A stretch of DNA of 64,000 nucleotides from JALZKA01 sp963701205 (GTDB lineage Bacteria; Actinomycetota; Thermoleophilia; Solirubrobacterales; 70-9): positions 1,240,001-1,304,000 of the forward strand of contig OY969575.1 of assembly GCA_963701205.1 (NCBI GenBank), given 5' to 3'. The translations under genes were made by a program, and so were the position numbers. Every line of letters starts with the position of its first letter. Position 1 is the stretch's first letter. Of the stretch, positions 54,117 to 63,154 are shown piece after piece. A model generated the notes under the pieces. The model saw nothing but the letters and a program-made list of their open reading frames with translations, searched no databases and had not been told where the DNA came from.

Positions 54117-55322
54117 TTAGGAGTCCAGGCCGAGATCGAGCAACCGGGAGGATTCGGGTCCCGGTTCGGAGCCGACGGGAACCCGGCCTCTCAGCTCCGT
54201 GCCCCGGCCGGGCGTCGAGACGATCGACAGGCTGCCGCCGTGCAGCGCCACTCGCTCGCGCATCCCAATCAGGCCGAACCCCTGGCTCCGCTTGTCCATG
54301 TCAAACCCGGCACCGTCATCACGAACGCTGAGGACCATCGCATCATCGTCCTGGGTTACCGATACCCACACACGCGCGGCGGACGAATGTTTGGCGACGT
54401 TGGTCAGCGCTTCCTGCACGACGCGATAGATGGTGGACTCCAATTCGCGGCTGAGGCGTTTCCCGCCCCATCCGGCTTCCCAGCCAAGCGTGAGCTCCAG
54501 GACCACGTCCTGGTCGGTCGCGGCCCCGTGGCCAGCCGCCAGGCTCTCAAGCGCGGCGCCGAGTCCGAGTTCGTCCAGCGCGGCGGGGCGCAGTTCGGTG
54601 ATCAGCGAGCGAAGGTTGGCAATCTCATCATCGATTTGCTCGATCGCCGTAACGATGGCCTCGGCCATGTCCTCCTGCTTGCCGCGAAGCGATGAGGCGA
54701 GCCGCAGGCGAAGGGCACCAAGGCCTTGAAGGGTCTCATCGTGCAGCTCGCGTGCCCAGCGTCCGCGCTCACGCTCCGCGATTTCGATTGAATCCCGGAG
54801 CCGGGCCTCGGACAGCGTCTGCGCGGTGGCGACGGCCATCGCGGCGCTCGCGGCGAATCCGGTCATGAGGCTTTGGTCCTTGGCGCTGAAGACGACCTCG
54901 TCGCCGACCCTGTCGAAGGCCGCGAGGACGCCAAGCGCGCGCTGTTGGTAGGTCAGCGGCACCAGCAGCGCCGCCTCAGCACTGAGCCCAAGCACCGCCA
55001 ATGACCGCCGCAGCTGCGGCTCGATCGCTGCCGTGCGCTCGACAACGCGGTGGACCATCGTCCCTCGCCAGGCCGCGCCGTCAGCCGGCAGGTGCATCCC
55101 GCGCGCGTCGGGGCCCACGGCGCCGGCCGCCGCGGCCACGATGAGCCTGCCGCGATCATCAAGCAGCACCAGGAAGGTGCTTGCGTTGACAAGGTCGCGG
55201 CCGTGCTCGACGATCGACTCCAGTACTTGGCCTAGGCGGACCTCGCCGCCGGACATCGAGATTCCGGTGTTCCCGTCAAGCCGGATTCCTGGCACCGCGT
55301 CGCTATCGCCTGTGTCGGCCAT
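54117..55322 (-). CDS. GAF-domain histidine kinase (NarL/DesK-type partner)
   Basis: 401 residues from the ATG at 55322; GATAAT (minus strand, 55335-55330) ends 7 nt before it. The N-terminal GAF-like sensor has LVNASTFLVLLDDRGRLIVAAA and spans about 30-185. The HisKA_3 helix is RGRWARELHDETLQGLGAL, with the phosphorylated His in ELHDE. HATPase_c follows with VQEALTNVAKHSSA, RDDGAGFD and GLIGMRERVALHGG. No membrane segment, so it senses a cytoplasmic signal. Arranged tail-to-tail with its probable response regulator. Confidence 0.93.
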   Translation of the reverse strand: MADTGDSDAVPGIRLDGNTGISMSGGEVRLGQVLESIVEHGRDLVNASTFLVLLDDRGRLIVAAAAGAVGPDARGMHLPADGAAWRGTMVHRVVERTAAIEPQLRRSLAVLGLSAEAALLVPLTYQQRALGVLAAFDRVGDEVVFSAKDQSLMTGFAASAAMAVATAQTLSEARLRDSIEIAERERGRWARELHDETLQGLGALRLRLASSLRGKQEDMAEAIVTAIEQIDDEIANLRSLITELRPAALDELGLGAALESLAAGHGAATDQDVVLELTLGWEAGWGGKRLSRELESTIYRVVQEALTNVAKHSSAARVWVSVTQDDDAMVLSVRDDGAGFDMDKRSQGFGLIGMRERVALHGGSLSIVSTPGRGTELRGRVPVGSEPGPESSRLLDLGLDS

Positions 55323-55330
55323 CCGCTGGA

Positions 55331-56500
55331 TTATCCCGCCAACTCGGCGCAGCACTCAAAGCCCAGCCACTCCGCCGCAAGCGCCACTTCGTCGGTGAGC
55401 GCCGGTCGCGCGTGGGCCGGCGCGTCAGGCTCCATGTGAATTGCCTTCACCGCCAACAAGCTGCGCGGGCGATCGGCTTTCAGATCGACCCGCGCCACAA
55501 GGCGGTCGCCGAGCAGGAACGGGAGGACGTAGTAGCCGTGCACCCGGCGTTCGCGAGGGACGTAGAGCTCCAATTTGTAGGTGAAGTTGAAGATCCGCTG
55601 GACCCTCTTGCGGGCCCAAAGCAGCGAGTCGAACGGACCGATCAACGCCGCCGTGTCGATGGCGCGGGGGACTCGCGCTTCATGCCAGAGGTAGGCGGGA
55701 CCGCGGCCCCATCCTTCGACGGCCACCTCCAGCAGCTCGCCCGACTCGACGAGTTCGGCAAGGCGGGGTTTTGCATCCACGGCGCTCATGCGGAAGTACT
55801 CGCGCAGGTCAGCCTCGGTGGCAACGCCAAGGGCCCTGCCGGCAACCCTGAGCAGTTCGCGCTGCGCAGCTTCGACCGGCGGGGTGGATGTCCGCATCAC
55901 GGCGCTCGGCAGGACCCGCTCGGGAATGTCGTAGAGGCGCTCAAAGTTGCGCCTTCGTGCGGCGGTGATCCGGCCGCTCCAAAACAGCCATTCAAGCGCC
56001 AGCTTCTCCCGCGACCAATCCCACCACGGCCCGGAGCGCTTTGGACGCTCGGCACCGAGCTCGGACGCGGCTAACGGCCCACGGTCGCGAACCTCGCCAA
56101 ATACGTGTTCAACCAGCGCCGGTTCGTCGCGCTGGATGCGCCCGATACCGCCCCAAGCGTCCTCGGCGGCGCGCGCCATCCGCCACCGCAGGAAGGGCTG
56201 GGTGGCGACGGGTATCAGCGAAGCCTCGTGGCCCCAGTACTCAAAAAGCTTGCGCGGCGCGCGCCAGGAAGCCTGGTCGAGGAGGCGCTTTGGATAAGGA
56301 CCCAAGCGACTGAAGAGCGGCAGGTAGTGGGCCCGTTCGAAGACGTTGACCGAGTCGATTTGCAGCAGCCCGACGCTGCCGAGGACCCGCCGCATGCCCC
56401 AGCCTGCCGGCTTGGGATCGGGCCGCACCGCACCAAACCCCTGTGCAGCAAGCGCCAGCCGTCTTGCCTCAGCCGCTTTGAGCGCAACTCGCCGACCCAT
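55331..56500 (-). CDS. YcaQ/AlkZ-like winged-helix DNA glycosylase family protein
   Basis: 389 residues from the ATG at 56500. Opens ALKAAEARRLALAAQGFG; LLQIDSVNVFERAHYLPLFSR gives the QxD catalytic pattern of YcaQ/AlkX-type crosslink glycosylases. Later WWDWSREKLALEWLFWSGRI and LIGPFDSLLWARKRVQRIFNF, then the C-terminal YELYVP-like segment KLELYVPRERRVHGYYVLPFLLGDRLVAR in separate blocks. Members unhook DNA interstrand crosslinks. Transcription starts from a palindromic promoter shared with typA. Confidence 0.88.
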   Translation of the reverse strand: MGRRVALKAAEARRLALAAQGFGAVRPDPKPAGWGMRRVLGSVGLLQIDSVNVFERAHYLPLFSRLGPYPKRLLDQASWRAPRKLFEYWGHEASLIPVATQPFLRWRMARAAEDAWGGIGRIQRDEPALVEHVFGEVRDRGPLAASELGAERPKRSGPWWDWSREKLALEWLFWSGRITAARRRNFERLYDIPERVLPSAVMRTSTPPVEAAQRELLRVAGRALGVATEADLREYFRMSAVDAKPRLAELVESGELLEVAVEGWGRGPAYLWHEARVPRAIDTAALIGPFDSLLWARKRVQRIFNFTYKLELYVPRERRVHGYYVLPFLLGDRLVARVDLKADRPRSLLAVKAIHMEPDAPAHARPALTDEVALAAEWLGFECCAELAG

Positions 56501-56506
56501 CACTGT

Positions 56507-56529
56507 GAAGCTAGTGACCCACTAGCTTC
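56507..56529. promoter_or_regulatory. Palindromic bidirectional promoter (YcaQ-like / typA)
   Basis: GAAGCTAGTG-ACC-CACTAGCTTC is a perfect 10-bp inverted repeat. Each arm contains a -10 box TAGCTT pointing outward: minus strand 56513-56508, 7 nt before the ATG at 56500, and plus strand 56523-56528, 8 nt before the GTG at 56537. Both genes are therefore predicted to be leaderless from the same symmetrical element. Confidence 0.65.
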
Positions 56530-56536
56530 ATTGCCC

Positions 56537-58378
56537 GTGCCGAACCTCAGAAATATCGCGATCGTCTCCCACGTCGACCACGGGAAGACCACGCTTGTCG
56601 ATGCGATGCTGCGCCAGGCAGGCACGTTTGACTCGCACCAGGAGGTGGTTGAACGGGTCATGGATTCGGGTGAACAGGAGCGCGAACGCGGAATCACGAT
56701 CCTCGCCAAGAACGCGGCCGTTCGCTACCGCCCGGATGGCGGCGGTGAGGTCAAGGTGAACATTGTCGATACTCCGGGGCACGCCGACTTTGGTGGCGAA
56801 GTAGAGCGTGGTTTGGCGATGGTTGACGGCGTCCTCCTTTTGGTTGACGCCTCGGAGGGCCCGCTGCCACAGACCCGGTTCGTGTTGCGCAAGGCGCTTG
56901 AGCAGAAGCTGCCCGTGATTCTCGTCGTCAACAAGGTTGATCGCGACGACGCCAGGATCGGCGAGGTCGTCGATTCCGTCTACGAGCTGTTCATGGACTT
57001 AGACGCAACCGACAAGCAGATCGACTTTCCGATCCTCTACGCCTCGGCCCGCTCTGGCTGGGCAGCGACCGAGCAGGGCGTCGAGGGCTCAGACCTCACC
57101 CCCCTGTTCGAAGCGATTCTCGAACACGTCCCGGAGCCAGGCGGAAACCCCGATGCGCCGCTGCAGGCGCTGGTCACCAACCTTGACTCTTCCCCCTACC
57201 ACGGGCGGCTCGCCGTCTGCCGGATCTTCCAGGGGCAGATCACCAGGGCCCAAGACGTCGCGCACCTGACTCGCGAGGGGGAGACCCGCACGGCGAAGCT
57301 CGCGGCTTTGCTCGTCAGCGAGGGGCTCGATCGGGTGGATGCCGAGCGGGCAGAGGTCGGTGAGATTGTCGTGATCGCGGGTATCGAAGGGGTCACGATC
57401 GGCGAGACGATCGCGGATTTGGAGTCACCGGTTGCGCTGCCGCTGCTGGACGTTGACGAGCCGGCGCTGTCGATGACAATTGGTGTCAATACGTCGCCGA
57501 TGGCCGGGCTCTCGGGGGGCAAGCTGACCGGGCGGCAGATCGAGGAACGCCTGCAGGCGGAGCTCGTGGGCAACGTCTCGATCCGGGTCGAAGAGACTGA
57601 CCGCCCCGACGCATGGGAGGTCCAGGGGCGTGGCGAGCTGCAACTCGCGGTGCTGGTGGAGACGATGCGGCGCGAGGGCTACGAGTTGACGGTGGGCAAG
57701 CCCAAGGTGATGACGCGGGAGATCGACGGCAAGCTCTGCGAGCCCGTGGAGCGGCTTTCGATCGACGTTCCCGAGGAATACATGGGAGTGCTGACTCAGC
57801 TCCTTGCCTTGCGTAAGGGCCGCCTTGAACACATGGTCAACCACAACACCGGTTGGATCAGGCTCGACTTCCTGGTGCCGGCTCGCGGGCTGATCGGACT
57901 GCGCTCGGAGTTCTTGACCGAGACCCGGGGGACCGGGATCCTCCATTCCGTCTTCGAGGAGTGGGCGCCGTGGTTTGGCGAGATCAAGACCCGGCCGAGC
58001 GGCTCGCTCGTGGCCGATCGCCGCGGCAAGACGGCGGGCTTTGCGCTAATGAACCTGCAGGAGCGCGGGCGGCTCTTCGTCGGCCCGGGTGAGGAGGTTT
58101 ACGAGGGCGCCATCGTCGGTGAGAACGCGCGCGCCGACGACCTGAACGTCAATCCCACCAAGGAAAAGCAGCAGACGAATATCCGCTCGTCGGGCGCCGA
58201 CGAGGCGATCAAGTTGGTTCCGCATCAACAGTTCTCGCTTGATCAGGCGCTGGAGTTCATCTCTGAGGACGAGTGCGTCGAGGTGACCCCGGAGGACGTT
58301 CGGCTCCGCAAGGTGGCGCTCTCGATGAACGATCGCGTCAAGCTCGCTCGAGCGGCCAAGCCCGCCAGGACCGGTTAG
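56537..58378 (+). CDS. typA: Translational GTPase TypA/BipA
   Basis: 613 residues from the GTG at 56537 (PNLRNIAIVSHVDHGKTTLV); a longer frame reaching upstream to 56105 overlaps the divergent gene and is rejected, because 613 is the standard TypA length. GTPase motifs: SHVDHGKTT (P-loop), GITILAKN (switch I), DTPGHADFGGEVER, NKVDRDDA and an SAL-like YASARSG. Domains II, III, V and the TypA C-terminal region (GLRSEFLTETRGTGI; ADDLNVNPTKEKQQTN) follow. It acts on 70S ribosomes and in large-subunit assembly, often under stress. Confidence 0.96.
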   Translation: MPNLRNIAIVSHVDHGKTTLVDAMLRQAGTFDSHQEVVERVMDSGEQERERGITILAKNAAVRYRPDGGGEVKVNIVDTPGHADFGGEVERGLAMVDGVLLLVDASEGPLPQTRFVLRKALEQKLPVILVVNKVDRDDARIGEVVDSVYELFMDLDATDKQIDFPILYASARSGWAATEQGVEGSDLTPLFEAILEHVPEPGGNPDAPLQALVTNLDSSPYHGRLAVCRIFQGQITRAQDVAHLTREGETRTAKLAALLVSEGLDRVDAERAEVGEIVVIAGIEGVTIGETIADLESPVALPLLDVDEPALSMTIGVNTSPMAGLSGGKLTGRQIEERLQAELVGNVSIRVEETDRPDAWEVQGRGELQLAVLVETMRREGYELTVGKPKVMTREIDGKLCEPVERLSIDVPEEYMGVLTQLLALRKGRLEHMVNHNTGWIRLDFLVPARGLIGLRSEFLTETRGTGILHSVFEEWAPWFGEIKTRPSGSLVADRRGKTAGFALMNLQERGRLFVGPGEEVYEGAIVGENARADDLNVNPTKEKQQTNIRSSGADEAIKLVPHQQFSLDQALEFISEDECVEVTPEDVRLRKVALSMNDRVKLARAAKPARTG

Positions 58379-58408
58379 ACCCGGCTCAGCGGCCCGAGTC
58401 GCGGTCTC

Positions 58409-58414
58409 TAGGGT
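58409..58414 (+). promoter_or_regulatory. -10 box of the GIY-YIG-like gene, leaderless type
   Basis: TAGGGT ends 6 nt before the ATG at 58421. Confidence 0.38.
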
Positions 58415-58420
58415 GGCGCA

Positions 58421-58972
58421 ATGGCAAAGAGCGTCTACGTCGTCGAGCTGAAAGCGGAGGCGGGACGCCGCCGCGATCCCCGGATTCCCTGGGTGTACGT
58501 CGGCTCCAGCGCCCGCGATCCCGAGACGCGCTATCAGCAACATCTGCGCGGCTACAAGTCGTCGCGACTGGTCAAGCGATTCGCGTTGCGCCTGCGGCCC
58601 GACCTCTACGAGGATCTGAAACCGGTGCCCGGGTCCCAGTCCGTGGCTTTGGAGAAGGCGCGAGCCCGCGAGCTGGCCGCCTGCGGCTTCGTTGCCCACT
58701 GTGATGGCACCTCCCATGGCCTGAACAAGGCGATCTGGGAGGAGTGGGGCGCGAAGCGACTGGCCCTTGTGGCCGACCACGTGGCCGCGGCCGCCGCCGA
58801 GTTGGTGGCCTCGGCCTTTCAGCCGCTCGGTCGCGCCGACTGCATCCGGCTGCTGCACGGCGAGCGCGGATTCTGGGTCGCGGACTTCCTGGACCGGGCG
58901 GACCCGCCACCGGCCTACGGCCGCTTTGCCCACGCTGGCCTGGACGCCATCCGCAAAGTCCTGACCGGCTAG
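58421..58972 (+). CDS. GIY-YIG nuclease-like protein
   Basis: 183 residues. SVYVVEL near the start and WVYVGSSARDPETRYQQHL ~20 residues later fit the GIY-YIG pattern (VYV ... VYVGSS ... R ... H), with the catalytic Arg in ETRYQQH. A downstream ALEKARARELAACGF could supply the metal-binding Glu, followed by GTSHGLN. The C-terminal ~80 residues (WGAKRLALVADH... onward) are not recognised. It could cut or bind DNA, but no restriction or mobile-element partner is nearby. Confidence 0.6.
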   Translation: MAKSVYVVELKAEAGRRRDPRIPWVYVGSSARDPETRYQQHLRGYKSSRLVKRFALRLRPDLYEDLKPVPGSQSVALEKARARELAACGFVAHCDGTSHGLNKAIWEEWGAKRLALVADHVAAAAAELVASAFQPLGRADCIRLLHGERGFWVADFLDRADPPPAYGRFAHAGLDAIRKVLTG

Positions 58973-59069
58973 TCCGAGCCCCCGACCACCGAGTCCGCGA
59001 TCAACGGCGAGCATCTCCGTCGATGTCGAACTCGCGGGGGCGGAGGGGTTGGGGTGAGGACGAGGGGGT

Positions 59070-59089
59070 CCGAAGCTGTAGAACTTCGG
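59070..59089 (+). promoter_or_regulatory. Inverted repeat over the -10 of the SDR gene
   Basis: CCGAAG-(8 nt)-CTTCGG is a perfect 6-bp inverted repeat. The weak -10 TAGAAC (59079-59084) lies between and partly in the arms, 6 nt before the ATG at 59091. It could be a repressor site. Confidence 0.45.
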
Positions 59090-59090
59090 G

Positions 59091-59846
59091 ATGGGCGTGG
59101 ATATGGAGGGCAAGGTGGCGCTCGTCACCGGCGGGGCGAACGGCCTGGGCCGTGCGACTTGCGAAGCGCTTGCCGCGGCAGGGGCCAGCGTGCTTGTGGT
59201 TGACATCGACGAGGCGGCGGGCGCGAGGGTGGCGGAGCAAGTCGGCGGCGAGTTCTTTGCGGCGGACGTCTCAGACTTCGACCAAAACAAAGCGCTGGTC
59301 GCGGCGGCCCTGGAGCGCTTTGGCGGACTCGACTGCGTCTATCTGAACGCCGGGCTTGCCAGTGGGATCGGGGTCGAGGCGGACTTCGACGTCGAGGCCT
59401 ACCGCAGGGTCATGGGCGTAAATCTGGACGGGGTCATCTTTGGCACCCACGCGGCCCTGCCCGCGCTTGAGGCCCGTGGCGGCGGCGCGATCGTCGCCAC
59501 GGCGTCACTCGCAGGGCTGACATCGGTGCCGATGGATCCCCTGTATGCGGCGAACAAACACGCTGTCGTTGGATTCGTCCGTTCGCTCGGGCCGGCGCTT
59601 CATGCCCGCGGGATCCGCTTGAACGCGGTTTGCCCCGGGTTCGCGGAATCCCGGATCATCGATCCGATTCGCTCCGGGCTGGCCGACGCGGGGATTCCGA
59701 TCATTCCAGCGGCGAAGGTGGCAAGCGCGGTGTTGGAGCTCTTCACCGGTTCGATGAACGGCGAGGCCTGGTTCGTTCAGCCGGGCCGCGACGCCGCGGC
59801 GTTCGGATTCCGGGGTATTCCCGGACCGCGCGAGGAGTCCGCCTAG
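59091..59846 (+). CDS. Short-chain dehydrogenase/reductase
   Basis: 251 residues from the ATG at 59091; a second in-frame ATG is at 59103. Cofactor loop VTGGANGLGRATCEALA, VVDIDE favouring NAD, YLNAGLAS in place of NNAG, catalytic Ser in ATASLAGL and the YAANK pair, then CPGFAESRI. Substrate unknown. It has a probable operator in its promoter, so it may be inducible. Confidence 0.9.
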   Translation: MGVDMEGKVALVTGGANGLGRATCEALAAAGASVLVVDIDEAAGARVAEQVGGEFFAADVSDFDQNKALVAAALERFGGLDCVYLNAGLASGIGVEADFDVEAYRRVMGVNLDGVIFGTHAALPALEARGGGAIVATASLAGLTSVPMDPLYAANKHAVVGFVRSLGPALHARGIRLNAVCPGFAESRIIDPIRSGLADAGIPIIPAAKVASAVLELFTGSMNGEAWFVQPGRDAAAFGFRGIPGPREESA

Positions 59847-59856
59847 CCAACGTCGT

Positions 59857-59889
59857 CCCGGGCGGACTCGGGATGTTGTCGTCTTTTTA
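59857..59889 (+). terminator. Weak terminator after the SDR gene
   Basis: TCCCG...CGGGA (5-bp arms) followed by TGTTGTCGTCTTTTTAC. The T-run is notable in this GC-rich DNA, but the stem is short and 13 nt from it. Confidence 0.35.
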
Positions 59890-59964
59890 CGTGATCTTGA
59901 CTCCAGCTCAAGGTTCGGCTGCGAAGGTGGCCGCGAATCGCAAAGCGACACGAGGAGCGTGGCT

Positions 59965-60174
59965 ATGCCCGAGATCATCGTCAGAGCGCAGCCGGGGCAG
60001 GACGGCGAGACACCAGTCCTGATGCAGGAGCTGGTGACCGAGACCAACCTGCGGTCGGGCCACTACGCGGAGCAGCTGGTCGAGCGGATCGGCTGGGCCG
60101 TGGTGGATGCCACCGAAGCCCAGCGGGGTGACGGACCCACCAGGCAGGAGCGCCCGCAGCGAGCCTCCGGCGCG
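59965..60174 (+). CDS. Small hypothetical protein
   Basis: 70 residues from the ATG at 59965, which has a strong GAGGAG ribosome site 7 nt upstream. Sequence PEIIVRAQPGQDGETPVLMQELV then a charged tail ending ERPQRASGA. No membrane segment or recognised fold. The good ribosome site and the terminator right after support a real gene. The in-frame GTG at 59959 sits too close to that site. Confidence 0.6.
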
Positions 60175-60186
60175 TAGCGAAGGGAA

Positions 60187-60211
60187 GAAGGGCGCCTCGG
60201 CGGCGCCCTTC
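60187..60211. terminator. Bidirectional intrinsic terminator between the 70-residue gene and nrdJ
   Basis: GAAGGGCGCC-TCGGC-GGCGCCCTTC is a perfect 10-bp stem with a 5-nt loop, between two convergent units. TCATTT follows on the plus strand and TTCCCTTC on the minus strand. It is the strongest hairpin in the window. Confidence 0.8.
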
Positions 60212-60269
60212 TCATTTCAGTTCCCGGCCCGCCACGGCAATCAGTCGTGGCGGTTGCCTTTCTTGCAGT

Positions 60270-63065
60270 TCAGCCGCAGCCGGTGTTGTTGCCGCAGCTC
60301 GAGCAGGTGTAACACGAGCCTGTGCGCTGCATCATCCCGCCGCACTGCTCGCAGGCCGGTCCCAACTCGAGCCCGGCCATCCGCGCCGGGCGAACCGGCG
60401 GCGTGTCGGTGAGCGCCGAGGTTGGCGCAGCGGACCCGCCGTTGCCGTTGCCCGCCTTGGGCTCAGCCGCGCCTCCGGATTCCTCCGCGCTCGGGGCGGC
60501 CGACGGCGCCGGTCCTTCGTTTACGAACAGCGCCTGTTGCGCCTCCTTGCGGGCGCGGACCTCCGAAGTCAGGATCCCCAGCTCCTCGTGGTAGTCCGCG
60601 TCGAGGAAGCGCGAGGCGAGCCAGCGCATGATGTAGTCGGGCAGCGACTTCGCAAACGGAATCTCCGGGTTGCGGGTGATGCCCTCCGGCTCGAACCGGA
60701 TGTAGGAGAACTTCTCGACGAAGGTCTCGAGCGGGACTCCGTATTGGAGCCCGATCGAGATCGCGGTTGCGAATGCGTTCATCAGGCCCTTGATCGTCGA
60801 GCCTTCCTTACCGATATCGGTAAGGAAGATCTCGCCCACCGAGCCGTCTTCGTACATACCCGCGGTGATGTAGCCCTCGTGGCCACCGATCGAGAACTTG
60901 TGCGTAATCGATTGGCGCTCGACCGGCATCCGCGTCCGCGCGGGCGCCGGAGCGACGATCGCCGCCGGCTGCTCGCCGGCCTTGTCGCCCGCGTCAGTGC
61001 GCAGGGCCTGGGCCGTCTTTGAGCCGTCGCGGTAGATCGCCAGCGCCTTGATGCCGAGACGCCACGCCTCGGTGTAGGCCTCGGCGATGTCGGCGACCGT
61101 CGCCGACTCCGGCAGGTTGACCGTCTTCGAGATTGCCCCGGAGATGAACGGCTGGGCGGCGGCCATCATCTTGATGTGGCCCATGTGGCTGATCGCCCGC
61201 TCGCCAACGGCGACATCGAACACTTCGAAGTGTTCGTCCTTCAACCCTGGTGCCCCGATCATCGTGGCGTGCTCATTGATGTACGCCTCGATCTGGCCGA
61301 TCTCAGCGTCCGTGTAGCCGAGGTTGCCGAGGGCGAGCGCAACCGACTGGTTGACGATCGTCATCTGGCCGCCGCCGACCAGCTCCTTGAACTTGACCAG
61401 CGAGAAGTCGGGTTCGATCCCGGTCGTGTCGCAGTCCATCAGGAAGGAGATCGTCCCGGTGGGGGCCAGCACCGTCGCCTGGGCGTTGCGGTAGCCGTGC
61501 TGTTCGCCGAGGTCTACGGCCTCTTCCCATGAGCGCTGGGCGGCCTCGAGCAAATCGCCCTTGATGCCGGTCGCGTCGATCTCGTACGAGGCGTCGCGGT
61601 GCATCTTCATGACAGCGTTGTGCGGCTCGCGGTTGAGCTCATAGGCCTCATAGGCGCCGACGGCAGCAGCGACCTCGGCCGACTTGCGGTAGCCGCGCCC
61701 CGTCATCAGGGCGGTGATCGCAGCGGCGACGTTGCGGCCCTCGTCCGAGTCGTACGGCAAGCCGTTCGACATCAGGAACGCGCCGAGGTTGGCGTAGCCC
61801 AGGCCAAGCTGGCGGAACGCGCGGGCGTTGCGCGCAATCTCCTCGGTCGGGTAGCTCGATGGGCTGACGACGATCTCCTGGGCCAGAAACACCGTGTCAA
61901 CGGCGTGCTCGAAATCATCGACGTCGAACGATCCGTCCTCGTTGCGGAAGCGCATCAGGTTGAGCGATGCCAGGTTGCAGGCCGAGTCGTCGACGTGCAT
62001 GTACTCCGAGCACGGGTTCGACGCGTTGATCCGGCCCGAGTTCGGGCAGGTGTGCCAGCGGTTGATCTGGGTGTCGTACTGCATGCCCGGATCGGCGCAG
62101 CGCCAGGCGGCGTCGGCGATCTTGCCCATCAGCTCGCGGGCGTCCACCGTCTTCGTCGTCTCGCCGCTGTTGCGGGCAATCAGGTCCCAGCTTTCGCCAG
62201 CCTCGACTGCGGCCATGAACTCATCGGTGACGCGCACCGAGTTGTTCGCGTTTTGGTACTGGATCGAGGCGAAGCCGTCGCCGTCGATCGACATGTCGAA
62301 GCCGGCGTCGCGCAGCGCGGCCGCCTTTTCCTCCTCGTCAGCCTTGCAGGAGATGAAGTGCTCGATGTCCGGATGGTCGACGTTGAGGACGACCATCTTC
62401 GCCGCACGGCGGGTCTTGCCGCCCGACTTGATCGTGCCCGCCCAGGCGTCGGCGCCACGCATGAAGCTGACCGGGCCGGAGGCGAGCCCGCCCTTGGAGA
62501 GGTGTTCGACCGATCCGCGGATGTTGGAGAGGTTGATCCCGGAGCCGGATCCGCCACGGAAGATCTGCCCTTCCTTGGTGTTCCAGCCGAGGATCGATTC
62601 CATCGTGTCCTCGACCGAGAGAATGAAACAGGCTGAGCACTGCGGCTTCTCTTCAAAGCCGACGTTGAACCAGACGGGGCTGTTGAACGCAGCCTTTTGA
62701 TGGAGGAGGATGTGGATCAGCTCCATCTCGAAGGTGTCGGCGTCTTCGTCGCTTGCGAAGTAGCCGCCATCCCGGCCCCAGCCGGCGATCGTGCCGGCGA
62801 CCCGCCCGATCATCTGGCGCACTGAAGACTCGCGCTCATCGGAGCCCATCCGGCCCCGGAAGTACTTCTGGGCGACGATGTTGGTGGCGTTCTGCGACCA
62901 GGTCGCCGGGAACTCGACGCCGCGCTGCTCGAAGGCCGGGTTCGCGGGATCGCCAATGATGGCGTCGCGAAGCTCCCACTCGATCTCGTCGAAGGGGTGG
63001 ACACCGGGTGTCGTGTGGCGACGATCGACGGCGAGTCCCCCTGTTTGCGCAGCTACCTGACCCAT
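60270..63065 (-). CDS. nrdJ: Vitamin B12-dependent (class II) ribonucleotide reductase
   Basis: 931 residues from an ATG with AGAGGT 7 nt upstream. Substrate/active-site region QCSACFILSVEDTMESILGW, GGSGSGINLSNIRGS, NPCSEYMHVDDSACNLASLNL (active-site Cys and Glu, in two blocks) and GPTGTIS-like LAPTGTISFLMDCDTTGIEP. The C-terminal region has a Gln/Ala/Gly-rich linker and ends with the Cys-rich tail CEQCGGMMQRTGSCYTCSSC. It makes deoxynucleotides using adenosylcobalamin without oxygen or a small subunit. The regulator gene nrdR is 89 bp upstream on the same strand. Confidence 0.97.
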   Translation of the reverse strand: MGQVAAQTGGLAVDRRHTTPGVHPFDEIEWELRDAIIGDPANPAFEQRGVEFPATWSQNATNIVAQKYFRGRMGSDERESSVRQMIGRVAGTIAGWGRDGGYFASDEDADTFEMELIHILLHQKAAFNSPVWFNVGFEEKPQCSACFILSVEDTMESILGWNTKEGQIFRGGSGSGINLSNIRGSVEHLSKGGLASGPVSFMRGADAWAGTIKSGGKTRRAAKMVVLNVDHPDIEHFISCKADEEEKAAALRDAGFDMSIDGDGFASIQYQNANNSVRVTDEFMAAVEAGESWDLIARNSGETTKTVDARELMGKIADAAWRCADPGMQYDTQINRWHTCPNSGRINASNPCSEYMHVDDSACNLASLNLMRFRNEDGSFDVDDFEHAVDTVFLAQEIVVSPSSYPTEEIARNARAFRQLGLGYANLGAFLMSNGLPYDSDEGRNVAAAITALMTGRGYRKSAEVAAAVGAYEAYELNREPHNAVMKMHRDASYEIDATGIKGDLLEAAQRSWEEAVDLGEQHGYRNAQATVLAPTGTISFLMDCDTTGIEPDFSLVKFKELVGGGQMTIVNQSVALALGNLGYTDAEIGQIEAYINEHATMIGAPGLKDEHFEVFDVAVGERAISHMGHIKMMAAAQPFISGAISKTVNLPESATVADIAEAYTEAWRLGIKALAIYRDGSKTAQALRTDAGDKAGEQPAAIVAPAPARTRMPVERQSITHKFSIGGHEGYITAGMYEDGSVGEIFLTDIGKEGSTIKGLMNAFATAISIGLQYGVPLETFVEKFSYIRFEPEGITRNPEIPFAKSLPDYIMRWLASRFLDADYHEELGILTSEVRARKEAQQALFVNEGPAPSAAPSAEESGGAAEPKAGNGNGGSAAPTSALTDTPPVRPARMAGLELGPACEQCGGMMQRTGSCYTCSSCGNNTGCG

Positions 63066-63154
63066 TGAATTACCTCTTTCTCTCCCATTGATGTGTCGGC
63101 CGAACGAGGCCGACGGGGGGCGTTGCTGGTGCTCTGCCTCCCTTTTGAAACTCT

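Noticed and set aside
56105..56536. Upstream extension of typA
   Set aside because: Antisense to the YcaQ-like gene; TypA ends up at its standard 613 residues from the GTG at 56537.
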